This document shows, in pieces, positions 17,085-26,293 of a DNA stretch of 64,000 nt. The translations under genes and the position numbers were made by a program. Positions within the stretch are counted from its first letter, which is position 1. Each line of letters begins with the position of its first letter. Below the pieces are notes generated by a model. The model ran no database searches. It was not told the origin of the DNA and was given only the letters and a program-made list of their open reading frames with translations. The stretch covers positions 43,470 to 107,469 of the forward strand of contig JAZRZO010000053.1 of the NCBI GenBank assembly GCA_045601405.1, in the 5' to 3' direction. This stretch comes from RGIG5612 sp045601405. Lineage in GTDB: Bacteria > Bacillota > Clostridia > Lachnospirales > Lachnospiraceae.

Positions 17085-18355
17085 GTAAGTTTATTATAGC
17101 TATAATTATTTTTGCGTTGATGTATGTACTGCTGCTGATCTTTTCCAAGGTCAGGTGGATCACGGTGCTGGCGGCGGCGGCACTTTTCGTGATACTGGGA
17201 ATACTCCCTGCGGGGCAGGTCTTTTCCGCCATAAACTGGAATGTGATCATGATGCTCCTGGGCACTATGATCACCGTTACATTTTTTACTGAAAGCAAAA
17301 TGCCGATGCTGATGGCCGAAAAGCTTCTGAAGATAGTACCGAATGTAAAGTGGGCCGTCGTGATGCTCAGTATGTTTTCCGGGATAATCTCGGCATTTGT
17401 GGATAATGTCGCTACTGTGCTGATGCTGGCGCCGGTGGGGCTTGCGGTATCAAAGGAACTGAAGGTAAATCCGATCCCTGTGATAATATCCATAACCGTT
17501 TCGTCTAATCTTCAGGGAGCGGCAACACTTGTTGGCGATACCACCTCCATACTTCTTGGCGGATATGCAAACATGAGTTTTAATGATTTCTTCTGGTTTA
17601 ACGGCAGGCCGGGCATCTTTTTTGCGGTCGAGATAGGGGCTCTTGTTTCGATACCGGTCCTCCTTTTTATTTTCCGCAAGGAAAACGCCAAAGTGGAGGC
17701 GAAGACCACGGTAAAGGTTACAAACTATATGCCCACGATACTGCTGGGGGCAACCATTCTTCTTCTGATAGCGGCTTCGCAGCTGCCGTCAAAACCGGAG
17801 CTTACCAACGGATATATCTGCTGCGGCCTGGCGCTTATCGGTCTGATATACGAAGCGATAAGAAACAAGGGTATAAAACCTTCCGCGGACGCGATAAAGT
17901 CGGTGGATTACAAGACTCTGATACTTCTTGCCGGACTTTTTGTTGTTGTCAGGGGAGTGACTGAGGCAGGCGTGATAGACATGATCGCAAACTTCTTCAT
18001 AAGGCTCGGCGGCAACTCAACTCTCCTTATGTATGTGATGATTGTGGGATTTTCCGTTATCTTCAGCGCATTTATAGACAACATTCCATACGTTGCAACC
18101 ATGCTGCCCGTAGTACAGGGAATTGCATTATCGCTCGGCCAGGAGCCGTATCTCTTATACTTCGGGCTTCTTATAGGCGCGACCCTGGGAGGGAATATCA
18201 CTCCGGTGGGCGCGTCGGCAAACATAACTGGGATAGGTATCCTTCAAAAAGAAGGATATACCGTATCAACCGGGGATTTCATGCGCATCGGGGTTCCCTT
18301 TACCCTCATAGCCGCATTTACAGGGGCGTTGTTCAACTGGATATTCTGGAGCTGA
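17081..18355 (+). CDS. SLC13/ArsB/CitM-type ion transporter
   Basis: A 424-residue membrane protein with about 11-12 predicted membrane segments arranged as two related halves. Each half contains a family-like re-entrant region: SAFVDNVATVLMLAPVG in the first and SAFIDNIPYVATMLPVV in the second, followed by GATLGGNITPVGASANI. These belong to the ion transporter superfamily that includes Na+/H+ antiporters, ArsB, citrate carriers and Na+/dicarboxylate symporters. Its four-base overlap with malic enzyme makes a C4-dicarboxylate or citrate substrate likely, but this is inference. The stop lies five bases from the end of the converging M3 peptidase pseudogene. Confidence 0.85.
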   Translation: MSKFIIAIIIFALMYVLLLIFSKVRWITVLAAAALFVILGILPAGQVFSAINWNVIMMLLGTMITVTFFTESKMPMLMAEKLLKIVPNVKWAVVMLSMFSGIISAFVDNVATVLMLAPVGLAVSKELKVNPIPVIISITVSSNLQGAATLVGDTTSILLGGYANMSFNDFFWFNGRPGIFFAVEIGALVSIPVLLFIFRKENAKVEAKTTVKVTNYMPTILLGATILLLIAASQLPSKPELTNGYICCGLALIGLIYEAIRNKGIKPSADAIKSVDYKTLILLAGLFVVVRGVTEAGVIDMIANFFIRLGGNSTLLMYVMIVGFSVIFSAFIDNIPYVATMLPVVQGIALSLGQEPYLLYFGLLIGATLGGNITPVGASANITGIGILQKEGYTVSTGDFMRIGVPFTLIAAFTGALFNWIFWS

Positions 18356-18359
18356 CAGC

Positions 18360-19504
18360 TCAGAAGCGCAAGGGGGCGTCATCGTTGAGATATCCGATGA
18401 CTTCCCCGAATATGTCTGATATCACGCCCTTTTCGGCAAAGTCTTCAAGTCCGATCTGCTCCACAACACTCTTATAGTCGTATTTATACGCTCCGGCGGC
18501 GACCAGGTCCTCCCAAAGCTTTACGGCATGAGGATTGATCATCAAGACTTTCCTTCCATATCTGAAGAGCGACAAAGGCGCTTATCGCGCAGCTTATGCA
18601 GTACATCGGTGAGGAAAAGTTATGGGAGTATATGCACCAGGAATGTTCCATTGAAGAGTAGGGGGTCTCTCCGTATTCAAGGCAGATCTCCTTGTAGAGA
18701 CTGCTCATCTCGTCCACTGTCATGTCCGGATTTTTATATACCGCTCTCTTCCAGTCATCCAGCTCACAGCCTTCCACGATAACATCTGCCACATCTGTAA
18801 GATTGGCCTTATTGAACGCGGCGGCATCTCTGCCGAAGACCCTGCCTGAATATTTATGCAGTTCATCTATATCAAAACCGCCTGTGCTTACAGCTTCACG
18901 TCTGCCGGCGGCCGAATCTCTGTGTTCTGATGATACAGTTCTGACCTCTGATTTCATCTGTTCAAGATCTTTTTCCGGGTAATTACGCTCATATATTATG
19001 TCGTCAGCATAGTCAACATAGTTGTCATAGCCGTTCATCTGCGCTATATCCGTTCTTACGGATACGAGTTCCATAAAGATCCCGCCTGCTTTTTCCGCAA
19101 AGGAGGCCATGCACTTTTCGACTATATCTGTATAGAGGTTATCATCGAACAGAACCTCAAGTCTGGGCTTATCGCCAACGGCATCATCTAAGGTGCAGGT
19201 CTTTCCGTCTATCTCGCAGGATGTATTATAAAGGGTGCTGAGAAGGGAGTTGTACTCCTGCTGTATCCCCTGCGTCGTAAAGCTCCTTCATCCTGCTGCA
19301 TTTTGAGGTGAAGGCTGTTATGTCTGTGTAGGTCGCTTCAAGCTCCGCTGTTTCAAAGCGGGTATCTTCTCTCCCGGAAGAAGATGACGGCGCCAGCACG
19401 TTGCGGATAGCCTGATTCAGGCCGGAGAAGATGTTATCAGGTGTGCAGGTGGAAAGCGTTGCAGCGGTTGTGATTCAAAGTATGATTGCGGTTATTTTTT
19501 TCAT
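18360..19504 (-). pseudogene. Decayed M3-family lipoprotein oligopeptidase
   Basis: The intact ancestor would be a secreted M3 zinc oligopeptidase. The start ATG (19504) opens a lipoprotein-type signal (MKKITAIIL, stop, ITTAATLSTC) broken by TGA at codon 10. A frameshift lies near 19265-19275; the frame then reads QQEYNSLLSTLYNTSCEIDG and continues to KSEVRTVSSEHRDSAAGR. A large deletion around 18.8 kb removes the whole zinc-binding HEXXH region. The C-terminal M3 part follows (WKRAVYKNPDMTVDEMSSLY, HNFSSPMYCISCAISAFVAL). A last one-base frameshift near 18545 precedes the ending (LWEDLVAAGAYKYDYKSVV). At least four lesions; clearly non-functional. Confidence 0.88.
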
Positions 19505-19624
19505 GATGGTCCTTTCTTCTGGTTGGTCTGCCGCCGGTCATACAACATCTATGTGTTTTTCCTGCGGTCACCACCGGAAGATAAAATGAAGCTATGGGAA
19601 TCGTAAGCCTCACCGTACACATAG

Positions 19625-19689
19625 CCTTCCCCCGGAGGGGAGGAAGGCTAATGCTGACTGCTACGCCTTCATGCCGGTGGAGGAAGACT
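19625..19689 (-). repeat. Dispersed 65-bp repeat, family B, copy 2
   Basis: This is the minus-strand copy of the element at 15632-15696, aligned without gaps over 65 bases and ending in the same CCTCCGGGGGAAGG hairpin arm. It lies between the M3 pseudogene and the GH2 gene. The rest of 19505-19801 shows only the promoter listed next. Confidence 0.8.
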
Positions 19690-19721
19690 GGGGATTTCAA
19701 AAAAGCTTGACAATATTTTGG

Positions 19722-19749
19722 TTGAATAGTTTTATCAGCAGCATATAAT
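19722..19749 (+). promoter_or_regulatory. Promoter of the GH2-like gene
   Basis: TTGAAT (19722-19727), a 16-base spacer and TATAAT (19744-19749), 52 bases before the start codon. A TTGACA at 19707-19712 has no good partner. Confidence 0.55.
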
Positions 19750-19801
19750 TTAGATAGACAGTCACACCGACTCATCAGTTTTACAGTGAGGAAATACCAA
19801 A

Positions 19802-22129
19802 ATGATCAGACTTAATAACAGCTGGCAGTTTATTTACGAATGGTCCGATGACTTTATGAAGGAATTTATTGACGGCGAGGAAGTCCGGCTTCCCCACACT
19901 GTCAGGGAAATCCCTCTTCACTATCCGGACCCTTCAGACCACTCCACTGTCTGCGGCTACAGAAGATATATCGACCTTCCCAAAGAAGTGATCGGAAGCA
20001 GGATATTCCTTAAGTTCGAGGGCGCCGCGCATATAGCCGGGATATACATCAACCACACCGCTGTCGGAACGCACCGCTGCGGATACACCGCATTCACACT
20101 TGATATCTCAGACTACGTTCATGCGGGCAAAAACCAGATCGCCGTAAAGCTTGACTGCAGGGAAAACCCCGATATTCCCCCCTTCGGAGGAACACCGGAC
20201 AACCTTACATACGGCGGACTCTACCGTGATGTCTGGCTGGATATAAGACCCGAAACCTATATAGAGGACGTTTTTGTATATGCTAAAGATGAAAACAATA
20301 TCCATGTCGATATCACCTGCTGCGGCCAGCCGATGCTCAGGGACATAGATATCTACAGCCCGAACGGAAATCTGGCGGCATCTGTTAAGGACTGCTCTGA
20401 CAGCGAGGATATATATATCCCCCATCCTATGCTCTGGTCCGTCGAACATCCCAACATATATAAATGCGTTGTGACCATAAAGCATGAGGATGCTATAGAC
20501 ACCTTTGAGACAGGCTTTGGCATACGCCTTTGCGAATTCCGCGGCGACGCGTTCTATCTGAACAGAAAGCCGATGTTCCTGAGAGGCCTTAACCGCCACC
20601 AGTGCTTCCCTTACATAGGGGATGCTGCGCCGGAGCATCTGCAAAGAGAAGACGCGCGCATACTCAAGGAAGAACTTGGCGTCAACGCCGTGCGCGCCGC
20701 CGGTGCTCCTCCCAGCCGGTATTTCATCGAGGAGTGCGACAGGCTTGGCATTTTAGTTTTTATGGAAATGCCCGGCAGCCGGTACATCGGAGATGACACA
20801 TGGAAGGAGCAGGCTCTCGTCAACCTGCGCGAGATGATACTTCAGAACAGAAACCATCCATCCGTTATCCTCTGGGGCGTGCGCGTCTGCGACAGCTCAG
20901 ATGATGACGAATTCTACATTAAAACAAACGCGATCGCCGGCGAACTTGACCCGTCCAGACAGACAGGCGGCGCAAGATGCTTAAAAAAAGGCCGTCTGCT
21001 TGAAGATGTTTATACATACGATGACTACTCACACGACGGAGCCAACCTCGGCTGCCTGCCAAAGGAAAAGGTGTTATCCGACAGATTTAAACCCTATCTT
21101 ATAAGCGCTCATAACGGGCATATGTTTCCTGCAAAGACCTTCGATGGCCGATCCATGCTTACAGAGCAGGCGCTCAGACATGCAAGAACTATCGATGCTG
21201 CAATGTCCAATGGCAATATCTCAGGTTGCCTGGGCTGGTGCATGTCCGACTATCCCTCTCACAAAGAATATGGTTCCGGAGACCGGGTCTGCTATCACGG
21301 CGTAACAGATATGTTCAGAAATCCCAAAAGCGCAGCCTACACCTATGCAAGCTTCGGAGATGACCTTGTCTTTCATCTTGCTTCATCCTTTGAATCCGGG
21401 GATAACCCCCGGGGAAAAAGGGGAAGCATGTATGCCTTCACAAACGCGGATGAGATAAAGCTGTATAAAGACGATGTATTTGTTAATTCCTTTTACCCCG
21501 CCGGCTGGGACTCTCTCCCGCACGGGCCGATAGAGATAAACGATACCATAGGCAGTCTTCTTACTGAAAAAGAAGGCTTCGCTCCCGGAAAAGCCGCTGC
21601 TGTCAAAAAACTTCTCCTTACCATTGACAGATACGGCATCCAGCGCATAACACCGTTTATCAGGCTTAGGATGTTCCTCATAAAAAAACTGTATCATCTG
21701 TCCTTTGCCGACATCGTTGAACTGTACAATAAATATGTTTCAGATATATCAAAAGAACCTGCTATATGGCGCATAGACACCATTAAAGGCGGAGAAATTG
21801 CAGGCTCTTCCATCTTCTCCCGCTCGGCAAGGCTGCACATAGAAGCAAAGGCCTCCGCTATCAATCTTACGGAAGGCTCATGTTATGACATGTCTCTTGT
21901 AAGGATCCGCATAGTTGATGAAAACGGCAACACGGCAAGCTTTGACCAGGAACCTCTGATCCTGACTGCCGAAGGAACAGTAAGCATAGTCGGACCACAG
22001 GTGGTAACAGCAGAGGGCGGGATGTGCGGCACCCTTGTCCGCACCATCGGCCAGAGCGGCGGCGGAAGTCTATCCATATATACAGAAAGCGGCATGAAAA
22101 CATCCATAGGCTTTTCCGTCCATATATAA
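19802..22129 (+). CDS. Glycoside hydrolase family 2-fold protein, probably catalytically altered
   Basis: A 775-residue cytoplasmic protein with GH2 architecture: a sugar-binding jelly-roll domain (about 1-150, including GGTPDNLTYGGLYRDVWLDI), an Ig-like domain (150-245), a TIM barrel (about 250-540) and C-terminal beta domains. The active site departs from what I know of the family. The acid/base motif usually reads WGVRINES; here it reads WGVRVCDS (residues 358-365), with Asp364 where Glu is expected. The nucleophile motif TEYNGH reads SAHNGH (435-440), with Ala436 replacing Glu. The barrel motif with SHYP reads AAGAPPS. Hydrolysis therefore seems unlikely; a binding or regulatory role is possible. 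Start follows GTGAGGAAATACCAAA. Confidence 0.85.
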   Translation: MIRLNNSWQFIYEWSDDFMKEFIDGEEVRLPHTVREIPLHYPDPSDHSTVCGYRRYIDLPKEVIGSRIFLKFEGAAHIAGIYINHTAVGTHRCGYTAFTLDISDYVHAGKNQIAVKLDCRENPDIPPFGGTPDNLTYGGLYRDVWLDIRPETYIEDVFVYAKDENNIHVDITCCGQPMLRDIDIYSPNGNLAASVKDCSDSEDIYIPHPMLWSVEHPNIYKCVVTIKHEDAIDTFETGFGIRLCEFRGDAFYLNRKPMFLRGLNRHQCFPYIGDAAPEHLQREDARILKEELGVNAVRAAGAPPSRYFIEECDRLGILVFMEMPGSRYIGDDTWKEQALVNLREMILQNRNHPSVILWGVRVCDSSDDDEFYIKTNAIAGELDPSRQTGGARCLKKGRLLEDVYTYDDYSHDGANLGCLPKEKVLSDRFKPYLISAHNGHMFPAKTFDGRSMLTEQALRHARTIDAAMSNGNISGCLGWCMSDYPSHKEYGSGDRVCYHGVTDMFRNPKSAAYTYASFGDDLVFHLASSFESGDNPRGKRGSMYAFTNADEIKLYKDDVFVNSFYPAGWDSLPHGPIEINDTIGSLLTEKEGFAPGKAAAVKKLLLTIDRYGIQRITPFIRLRMFLIKKLYHLSFADIVELYNKYVSDISKEPAIWRIDTIKGGEIAGSSIFSRSARLHIEAKASAINLTEGSCYDMSLVRIRIVDENGNTASFDQEPLILTAEGTVSIVGPQVVTAEGGMCGTLVRTIGQSGGGSLSIYTESGMKTSIGFSVHI

Positions 22130-22142
22130 AAAGACCTGTATG

Positions 22143-22175
22143 AAAAAGGGACGGTGATCAAGCCGTCCCTTTTAT
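22143..22175. terminator. Bidirectional intrinsic terminator
   Basis: AAAAGGGACGG (22144-22154) and CCGTCCCTTTT (22163-22173) form an 11-bp stem with an 8-base loop, A-rich before and T-rich after. It serves the converging GH2-like and M23 genes. Confidence 0.85.
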
Positions 22176-22205
22176 CTTTATTATATTCCCGTATGTTACA
22201 AAATT

Positions 22206-23432
22206 TTAGTAGAATGCGAGCGGGTCAGTTCTCTGACTTGTGTCAAAGCCGTGGTCGGAGATCACAACTCCAAGGTGAAGGTGATAGCCCGTGGAAGAAC
22301 CTGTTGTTCCCACATATCCGATCACCTGTCCCTGACTTACATATTGTCCCTCGCCTACAACCCGGTAATTCTGGTGCATATATTCGGTATACAGGTTTCC
22401 GCCGTGATATATAACGGTATAGTTTCCGCAGCCTCCGTTCCAGCCGTCACGCGAGATTATCACGATACCGTCGGCTACTGCATATATCGGGGTATTGCAG
22501 GGAGCGCCGATATCCAGTCCGCCATGGAAGTCTCCGCCGCCGCCGCCGAAGGGGTTGCTCCTCCATCCGAATGTCGATGTGATATAGCCCGATCCGTAGG
22601 GTGTCGGGAGCGGCCAGATGAGCCCGCCGGAGTATGTGATTATATCTCCGTAGGATGCTCCGCCTCCGCCTGTTACGGCCGCGTGGGTTTCGTTATACTC
22701 TCTTACCAGCGCGTTGATCTGATCCTTTTGTTCCTCGACCATTGCCGCGATCGCCGCATTCTGCTCCTCCGCGATAGCTGCCGCATTCTCTGCTGCTCCA
22801 AGCGCTTCCGCCTTTACCTGCAGCATACCGTCAAGGACTTCCTTCTGGTCATTCTGTGCCTGCAGAAGCAGCTCAACCTCGGCCTTTTCCTCCTGAACCT
22901 TTTCCTGGTCCACCTTGATGTCATCCTGCAGATCTTTAAGCTTGTTCATCATGGCTCTGTCGTACTCTGTAAGGTCAATAAGATACTGCACGTTGTTCAG
23001 AGCCTCCGCAAAGGTTTCGGATGTGAAAAGTATCTCCGCGTATGAGCTGTCCAGGTTCTCGTAAAGGAATTTTATCCTCTTTTTCATCAGCTGATACTCG
23101 TGGTCGATCTCTATCTGCTTCTGATCGATCTGAGCCTGAAGCTCCTCGATCTTTCCCTGCAGCTCGGCCTCCTGAGCCTGGTAGCCGCTGATCACCGCCT
23201 CTACCTCGGAGATCTTGCCATCGATCTCATTGATCTCCTGCCTCGCCTGAGCGATGTCATTCTTCAGCTCCTCCAGAACGCTCTCGCTTTCCGCAAGCTG
23301 CTGCTCAAGTTCCTTCTGTTTGTTTCTGGCATTACTGATATCAGATGTTTCAACGCCGAGAGCTGTGATCACCGGCACTGATACCAGTATCAGCGACAGA
23401 ATAACATATGCGAGCTTTTTAAATAGTTTCAT
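22206..23432 (-). CDS. EnvC-like M23 murein hydrolase or hydrolase activator
   Basis: A 408-residue exported protein. Residues 1-26 are a signal peptide (KLAYVILSLILVSVPVITAL). Residues 33-245 form a long coiled coil (KQKELEQQLAESESVLEEL onward). The C-terminal LytM/M23 domain retains the zinc ligands: HGGLD, with His and Asp, and HLH in GYHLHLG. The zinc site looks intact, so it may cut peptidoglycan cross-links itself rather than only activating amidases. It is the last gene of a unit with ftsE and ftsX, whose coiled-coil partner it probably is in regulated septal wall cleavage. RBS: AAGGTGG. Confidence 0.9.
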   Translation of the reverse strand: MKLFKKLAYVILSLILVSVPVITALGVETSDISNARNKQKELEQQLAESESVLEELKNDIAQARQEINEIDGKISEVEAVISGYQAQEAELQGKIEELQAQIDQKQIEIDHEYQLMKKRIKFLYENLDSSYAEILFTSETFAEALNNVQYLIDLTEYDRAMMNKLKDLQDDIKVDQEKVQEEKAEVELLLQAQNDQKEVLDGMLQVKAEALGAAENAAAIAEEQNAAIAAMVEEQKDQINALVREYNETHAAVTGGGGASYGDIITYSGGLIWPLPTPYGSGYITSTFGWRSNPFGGGGGDFHGGLDIGAPCNTPIYAVADGIVIISRDGWNGGCGNYTVIYHGGNLYTEYMHQNYRVVGEGQYVSQGQVIGYVGTTGSSTGYHLHLGVVISDHGFDTSQRTDPLAFY

Positions 23433-23447
23433 AAGATACCACCTTCT

Positions 23448-24692
23448 TTAAAAAATCTGTGCCAATACTTCGATTGCTTTTTTCAGCTGTGTATCTTCAT
23501 CCTCATCTACGACCCCGTCATCAAAAACCTCATCCGGAAGTTCAACCTCCACATCCGGCTTGATGCCGATGCCATTTATATCTCTCCCCTTGGGAGTAAG
23601 ATATCTCTCAGTAGTGAATTTCATGCCTGAACCGTCAGGCAGCCTGTAAATACTCTGTACTATACCTTTTCCATAGCTTGTCTTTCCTACTATGGTGGCT
23701 ATATCATAATCCTGTATGGCTCCTGTAAAAACCTCAGACGCGCTGGCGCTGTTTTCGTTTATTATCACCGCCATAGGCAGGGTTATCTTATGTTCCTCAT
23801 CGGATTTTTCTGTGTGCTTTATACCGTTTTTATCCTCGACTGTCAATATATCCCCTTTGGGAAGTACTCTGTCGCACATGCTTACCACGGTGTCATAATC
23901 TCCGCCGGGGTTGTCCCTCAGATCAAGTATGAGAGCTGTTGCCCCCTGTCCATCCAGGGCATCAAGCGCATCATTGAACTGACTTTCGGTCACGGTATCA
24001 AATTCCGTGATCTGTATGTATCCGATATTTCCCTCCAGCATTTTATACTCCACCGTAGGGATATCTATGGTGCGGCGCTCTATCGTCAGTGGTATCTTTT
24101 CACCGTCTCTTTCTATCACGATGTCTACCGTTGTACCCTCCGGCCCCCTTACTATGTTGGCGAGATCGTCTACGGTTTCAAATTCCTTTTCGCCTCCGGC
24201 TTCTACTATTATATCCTTTATATGCAGGCCTGCTTCATCCGCGGGTGTATCCTTGAATACCTTGTATACCTCCATCTGTCCCGCATCGTTTCGCATTATG
24301 CTGATGCCTATGCCCGCGTAAACACCGGAAACATCCTCAAGAAGCTTGGCAAACTCCTCTTTGCTGTAGTATTCGGCATAGTCATCGCCGATACCCTTTA
24401 AGTAACCCTTCGCAAGAGAATCCTGCATCTGCTTTTCATCTATGGTGCCCATGTAATATTCGTCCAGATATTGCTGTATGGTATTGAGCTTTTCTTCATA
24501 GTTCATTTCAGCTGCGCCTCCAAGCGGCGCGACCCTGCGTATTATGGTGAGCGTTGAAATTATAATACCTGCCGCGACAACGGATATCAGCACACCTATC
24601 AATATGCCGAGTCCCAGGCGGCTCTTCTGTTTTTTCTGACTTGTATTGCCGTATCCGGCCGGCTCTGTGCCGTTAAATCCGTTGTTATCCAT
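23448..24692 (-). CDS. S41 family carboxy-terminal processing protease
   Basis: A 414-residue membrane-anchored protease. Residues 1-24 are cytoplasmic and polar, and 25-50 are a membrane segment (GLGILIGVLISVVAAGIIIS). A PDZ domain spans about 110-200 (VYAGIGISIM, GLHIKDIIVEAGG). The S41 core has the catalytic serine in NENSASASEVF and the lysine in TSYGKGIVQ. It probably trims exported or wall-associated substrates. It starts nine bases after the ftsX stop without a strong ribosome-binding site, so it is co-translated with the division genes. Its substrate is unknown; the neighbouring M23 protein is a natural candidate. Confidence 0.92.
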   Translation of the reverse strand: MDNNGFNGTEPAGYGNTSQKKQKSRLGLGILIGVLISVVAAGIIISTLTIIRRVAPLGGAAEMNYEEKLNTIQQYLDEYYMGTIDEKQMQDSLAKGYLKGIGDDYAEYYSKEEFAKLLEDVSGVYAGIGISIMRNDAGQMEVYKVFKDTPADEAGLHIKDIIVEAGGEKEFETVDDLANIVRGPEGTTVDIVIERDGEKIPLTIERRTIDIPTVEYKMLEGNIGYIQITEFDTVTESQFNDALDALDGQGATALILDLRDNPGGDYDTVVSMCDRVLPKGDILTVEDKNGIKHTEKSDEEHKITLPMAVIINENSASASEVFTGAIQDYDIATIVGKTSYGKGIVQSIYRLPDGSGMKFTTERYLTPKGRDINGIGIKPDVEVELPDEVFDDGVVDEDEDTQLKKAIEVLAQIF

Positions 24693-24701
24693 AATGATAT
24701 A

Positions 24702-25601
24702 TCAAACCTTAAGATATCTGTTAGTTGCTATCATGCTGCCTATAAATCCTATTCCCGCTCCGAGTATGAGCGCTATAGGAACAAGGATAGCAAATACTCT
24801 TGAGAGCGGCAGGAATGAAAATGCGTTGGTTATCGTATTCAACTGGGTCATGACATATGATATCGCCGACCTGTATACGAAGAACAGTATTATCAGCGGT
24901 ATTATGGCTCCTATCACGCCTATTATCATTCCTTCAAAAACAAACGGAGATTTGACAAAGAAATCCGTCGCTCCCACGTATTTCATTATCTTTATCTCCT
25001 CCGATCTGACCGTGATGCCCGTGGTGATGGTATTGGTTATAAGGAATACCGATACGCAGAAAAGGACGATACTGATAACCAGTGAGATTATGCCGACGAT
25101 CCTGCCCATATCGGAGAGCGCGTTTGCCGTGACCTCCGAGCGGTTTACCTTACGCACGCCGGTAAGCGCGCCAAGCCGGTCTACTATTGTATTCTGATCT
25201 TCTATCTCGTTGAGATAGACCGCGAATGAAGCTGATGTAGCCAGGGGATTGTCCTCCGCGAAGCCCTCCGCCAGCTCGGGATTCTCACGGAAATAGCCTT
25301 CCTTAAAGCTTTCCCACGCCTCGTCGGCCGAGGTAAACTCGATATGCGACACCTCTTCCCAGCCGTCTATTCTTTTGCCTGCCTCCAGGATCTCTTCCTC
25401 GGTATAGTCTTCGTCGAAGAATACCGTGATGCAGACCTGCTGTTCGGCTTCCCTCAGCGCATGAGTGATGTTCATTATCACGGCCATCAATATGCCGACC
25501 ATGAAAACACATGCGGCGATGGTTGCAACTGATGCCAGGAAAAATACTTTGTTTCTTTTTATACCTTTAAAGCCCTGTCCCAGGCAGTAGAAGAAGGTCA
25601 T
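24702..25601 (-). CDS. ftsX: Cell division protein FtsX
   Basis: A 299-residue membrane protein with four membrane segments (near residues 21-44, 170-195, 220-245 and 268-290). A large extracytoplasmic loop follows the first (EAEQQVCITVFFDEDYTEEE onward). The family phrase EIKIMKYVGATDFFVKSPFVFEG is present before the third segment. FtsX transmits the ATPase activity of FtsE to a peptidoglycan hydrolase outside the cell. The start overlaps the ftsE stop (ATGA). Confidence 0.95.
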   Translation of the reverse strand: MTFFYCLGQGFKGIKRNKVFFLASVATIAACVFMVGILMAVIMNITHALREAEQQVCITVFFDEDYTEEEILEAGKRIDGWEEVSHIEFTSADEAWESFKEGYFRENPELAEGFAEDNPLATSASFAVYLNEIEDQNTIVDRLGALTGVRKVNRSEVTANALSDMGRIVGIISLVISIVLFCVSVFLITNTITTGITVRSEEIKIMKYVGATDFFVKSPFVFEGMIIGVIGAIIPLIILFFVYRSAISYVMTQLNTITNAFSFLPLSRVFAILVPIALILGAGIGFIGSMIATNRYLKV

Positions 25602-26281
25602 AGTCCAAGCCCTCCTTCGTTTATATCGTCCACCACTATGCCGCGCTTCAGGTTGATCACACGCTTGTTCATCATCCGCACCAGCTCGTGGTTATGCGTA
25701 ACAACGATGACCGTTGTTCCTCTTTTGTTTATCTCGTCAAGGATGTCCATGATAGCCTTGGAGTTGCCCGGATCAAGGTTTCCTGTGGGCTCGTCCGCCA
25801 GAAGGATGGACGGCCTGTTAACCAGCGCCCTCGCGAGCGCCACCCTCTGCTGCTCTCCGCCTGAAAGCTGGTCCGGCAGCGATCTGTATTTTTCTGATAT
25901 GCCGGTTATGGTAAGAACCTCCGCGACATTCTTTTTTATCTCCTTTGCGGGAGTGGCTATTGCCCTTTGTGCAAAGGCTATGTTTTCATATACATTTCTG
26001 TCCTTCAGAAGCCTGAAGTTCTGAAAAACAACCCCTATCTCTCTTCTTAGCTTCGGAATCTTCCTTCTGTGCATGTGTGTAACGCACTTTCCGTTAACGA
26101 AGATATCTCCCGATGTGGGCTGAAGCTCCTTTATAAGAAGCTTGAACAGAGTTGTCTTTCCGGCTCCGGAGTCTCCCACTATGAATACAAACTCTCCGTC
26201 CTCTATATTAAGACTGACATTCTTAAGAGCGTATGTGTGCTGGTCTCCGTATGTCACCGTGACGTTGTCAAGACTGATCAT
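25598..26281 (-). CDS. ftsE: Cell division ATP-binding protein FtsE
   Basis: A 227-residue ABC-type ATPase. Walker A is GDSGAGKTT (about residues 35-43), the signature is LSGGEQQRVALARAL and Walker B is ILLADEPTGNLD. The switch histidine lies in VIVVTHNHELV. It pairs with the FtsX membrane subunit encoded next, with a four-base overlap. Start ATG after ACGGAGGAAAGG. The short spacing to the PucR-type regulator upstream (12 bases) indicates one transcript. Confidence 0.96.
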   Translation of the reverse strand: MISLDNVTVTYGDQHTYALKNVSLNIEDGEFVFIVGDSGAGKTTLFKLLIKELQPTSGDIFVNGKCVTHMHRRKIPKLRREIGVVFQNFRLLKDRNVYENIAFAQRAIATPAKEIKKNVAEVLTITGISEKYRSLPDQLSGGEQQRVALARALVNRPSILLADEPTGNLDPGNSKAIMDILDEINKRGTTVIVVTHNHELVRMMNKRVINLKRGIVVDDINEGGLGL

Positions 26282-26293
26282 CCTTTCCTCCGT

